Origin: Rhizobium rhododendri
GTDB lineage: Bacteria; Pseudomonadota; Alphaproteobacteria; Rhizobiales; Rhizobiaceae
Assembly (NCBI RefSeq): GCF_007000325.2
Contig: NZ_CP117267.1
Span: 2,604,001-2,668,000, forward strand
Length of the DNA stretch: 64,000 bases
Direction of reading: 5' to 3'
Under the pieces are notes generated by a model that was not told where the DNA came from, did no database searches, and saw nothing but the letters and a program-made list of their open reading frames with translations. Of this stretch, positions 62,330 through 64,000 are shown one piece after another. The position numbers and the translations under genes are program-made. Positions within the stretch are counted from its first letter, which is position 1. Every line of letters starts with the position of its first letter.

Positions 62330-63595
62330 ATGAAACACTTCACCAAGCTCGTTGCCGCCGCTGCCATCGCGATGGCCGTGTCGGTGCCGGCCTATGCCGA
62401 AACCACGCTGACGGTGCATTACCCCATGCCCGGCTTCTTCAAGGACGTGATGGACACGATCTCGAAGAAGTTCATGGAAGAAAATCCTGACATCAAGATC
62501 CAGTTTGCCAGCCCGTCGGCCACCTACGAAGACGGCATCCAGACGATCCTGCGCCAGGCCGGTACTGACGCCATGCCAGATGTCACCTTCATCGGCCTCA
62601 ACCGGCTCCGGATGATCTCCGAGCGCAACGTTGCCCTCGACCTCGGGCCGCTGATCAAGAAGGACGGCAACATGGCCGAGGAAGGCTTCTCGGACACGAT
62701 CCTGAAGCTCGCCCAGGTCAACGGCAAACAGCTCGGCCTCGCCTTCGCCACCTCAACCCCGATCATGTACTACAATGCCGACCTGGTGAAGGCTGCCGGC
62801 GGTAATCCCGACGTCCCACCGACCACCTGGGACGAAGTCATTGCTCTAGGCGGCAAGATCAAGGCGCTCGGCAACGGCGTCGATGGTATCGATTTCCGCT
62901 GGCAGGGCGACGACTGGATGTTCTCCGCACTGCTGTTCGGCAACGGCGGCACGATGCTGAATGCCGACGAGACCAAGGTCGCGTTCAACGGTCCTGAAGG
63001 CCTGAAGGCTGCCGAAACCCTGCAGCGCATGGTCAAGGAAGGCGGCCTCCCCGTCTTCACCAAGTCCGCCGGAGAACAGGCCTTCGCCGCCGGCAAGGTG
63101 GGCTTCGAGTTCCAGACGACCGGCGCACTGCGCAATACCATCAAGAATGTCGGCACCAAGTTCGACCTGCGCACCGCCAAGCTGCCGCTGCTCGATCCGG
63201 CAAAGGGCCACCTGCCGACCGGCGGCAACGCCGTCGTCATTCTCGCCAAGGACCCGGTCAAGCAGGAAGCCGCCTGGAAGTTCGCCAAGTTTGCCGCCGG
63301 CCCCTACGGCGCCTCGGTCGTCGTTCCCGGCACCGGCTACGTTCCGAACAACGAACTGGCCGCCAAGTCCGACAAATATCTCGGCCAGTTCTACAAGCAG
63401 AACCCGCTGTTCCAGGCCGGCCTCAACCAGATGTCCCTGATGATCCCCTGGTACGCCTTCCCCGGCTCCAACGGCGTCAAGGTCACCCAGACCATCGTCG
63501 ATAACCTGTCGCGCATCGTCGACGGTTCAGCCGAACCCAAGGAAGCCCTCGACGACGCAGCCGCCGACGTCGAAGGCATGCTGCCCCGCAGCTAA
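62330..63595 (+). CDS. ABC transporter periplasmic binding protein, UgpB-like (421 aa)
   Basis: Family 1 solute-binding protein. Signal peptide ends at AYA|ET; the mature domain has FMEENPDIKIQFASPSATYEDG, MPDVTFIGLNRLRMISERNV and a C-terminal VEGMLPRS. It is the last gene of the phosphodiesterase-ABC operon, 26 bp after the permease, and is followed by a terminator. The ligand is unknown; with the phosphodiesterase partner a glycerophosphodiester or similar is plausible. Confidence 0.9.
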   Translation: MKHFTKLVAAAAIAMAVSVPAYAETTLTVHYPMPGFFKDVMDTISKKFMEENPDIKIQFASPSATYEDGIQTILRQAGTDAMPDVTFIGLNRLRMISERNVALDLGPLIKKDGNMAEEGFSDTILKLAQVNGKQLGLAFATSTPIMYYNADLVKAAGGNPDVPPTTWDEVIALGGKIKALGNGVDGIDFRWQGDDWMFSALLFGNGGTMLNADETKVAFNGPEGLKAAETLQRMVKEGGLPVFTKSAGEQAFAAGKVGFEFQTTGALRNTIKNVGTKFDLRTAKLPLLDPAKGHLPTGGNAVVILAKDPVKQEAAWKFAKFAAGPYGASVVVPGTGYVPNNELAAKSDKYLGQFYKQNPLFQAGLNQMSLMIPWYAFPGSNGVKVTQTIVDNLSRIVDGSAEPKEALDDAAADVEGMLPRS

Positions 63596-63620
63596 GCCAC
63601 ATAGGCTATGGCATGATCAG

Positions 63621-63650
63621 CGCCGTCTTCCGAAAGGGAGGCGGCGTTTT
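63621..63650 (+). terminator. Rho-independent terminator of the Ugp-like operon
   Basis: An 11-bp stem (63621-63631 with 63636-63646, two G-U pairs) closed by a GAAA tetraloop and followed by TTTT. Confidence 0.88.
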
Positions 63651-63793
63651 GCGGGGACCAAGCTGGCTTCGGAGACTGCTTCCTCTACCCGCGTCGCTCC
63701 CATCTTTCAAACGGGATGAGACCGCAAAGCACAAGAGACAGAGCCGGCACGAGCGGCAGGATTCATGCCGTCGACGAACCGGACGCTGGTATC

Positions 63794-64000
63794 TTATTTG
63801 CGAGCTGTGTAGCTGACCGACAAGAGATTACCGGTCTGGTTGAGTTCGACAACATCCCCCGCTCGCTCCCAGTCGGCGATGAGACCGAGCTCGAATTTGT
63901 CGAGCTTGGAGGGCTTGCCGAAATGGGAAAAAAAGGCGCTGAGCAGCGCTGCTCCGTCACCTGATGCATAAAACGAGCACATTCGGGTCGAAACCGGTCC
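63794..64000 (-). CDS. Hypothetical protein, 5' end beyond window edge
   Basis: A minus-strand frame open from the right edge to a stop at 63794. The last residues read HFGKPSKLDKFELGLIADWE and then RAGDVVELNQTGNLLSVSY, which looks like real coding sequence with a compact alpha/beta pattern. An internal ATG at 63982 would give 62 residues, but the frame stays open upstream, so the gene probably continues outside. No family recognised. Confidence 0.45.
   Translation of the reverse strand, partial: GPVSTRMCSFYASGDGAALLSAFFSHFGKPSKLDKFELGLIADWERAGDVVELNQTGNLLSVSYTARK

Noticed and set aside
63763..63969. Ser-rich 68-codon minus-strand frame near the right edge
   Set aside because: The overlapping frame ending at 63794 stays open to the window edge and has a more protein-like sequence.

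Overview
This window is chromosomal-type DNA from a high-GC alphaproteobacterium, most likely a member of the Rhizobiaceae (Rhizobium/Agrobacterium/Sinorhizobium group). The evidence is a sorbitol/mannitol smo-type ABC operon, a BA14K-family protein, a murA-DUF2948-hisD-UPF0262-LMW phosphatase-infA-maf-yacG block, a RIME1-like Rhizobium intergenic palindrome, and many ABC importers. No phage, IS element, CRISPR array, rRNA or replication origin was seen. Long open frames antisense to real genes are common and were treated as shadows.

Layout. 1-7934 (minus): polyol uptake and catabolism: FucU/RbsD-like mutarotase, SorC-type regulator (smoC), binding protein smoE, permeases smoF and smoG, ATPase smoK, polyol dehydrogenase mtlK and a HAD phosphatase cut by the left edge. 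8167-11879 (plus): OmpR-type two-component system, ROK sugar kinase, CutC. 12050-16736: membrane-anchored unknown protein, UDP-glucose dehydrogenase, KTSC protein (minus), DHA2 efflux pump. 16754-21543 (minus): the PrkA kinase / DUF444 / SpoVR stress trio. 21544-24375: an intergenic region with an orphan plus-strand terminator (possible sRNA), an aldehyde dehydrogenase, BA14K protein and a small unknown gene beside tRNA-Phe. 24476-30488 (minus): housekeeping block including murA, hisD, infA, maf and yacG. 30643-35379: tRNA-Thr, family 25 glycosyltransferase, xylitol-type dehydrogenase, a Bcr-type efflux pump divergent from its TetR regulator, and a small HTH protein.

35605-40569 (minus) is a TetR-MFP-RND efflux operon with an unusually long perfect palindrome over its promoter, followed by an OsmC peroxidase. 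41468-50828 is a two-armed catabolic cluster around a GntR regulator. The minus arm carries DUF3830, TIGR04076, aldo/keto reductase, NTF2-like and periplasmic binding-protein genes. The plus arm carries a complete Liv-type ABC transporter translationally coupled to a DAO-type FAD oxidoreductase. It looks like a complete uptake-and-oxidation pathway for an unknown amine or amino-acid-like compound, and is the best candidate here for an undescribed system.

50908-55836 (minus) groups envelope and oxidative-stress functions: Bax-inhibitor-like protein, ECF sigma factor with anti-sigma factor, bestrophin, exported MsrA and MsrB, SlyX. Candidate ECF promoters precede both the sigma gene and msrB. 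55994-63595 (plus): a YdeP-type molybdopterin oxidoreductase, then a calcineurin-like phosphodiesterase co-transcribed with a Ugp-like ABC importer, suggesting use of phosphodiesters. A partial unknown gene runs off the right edge.
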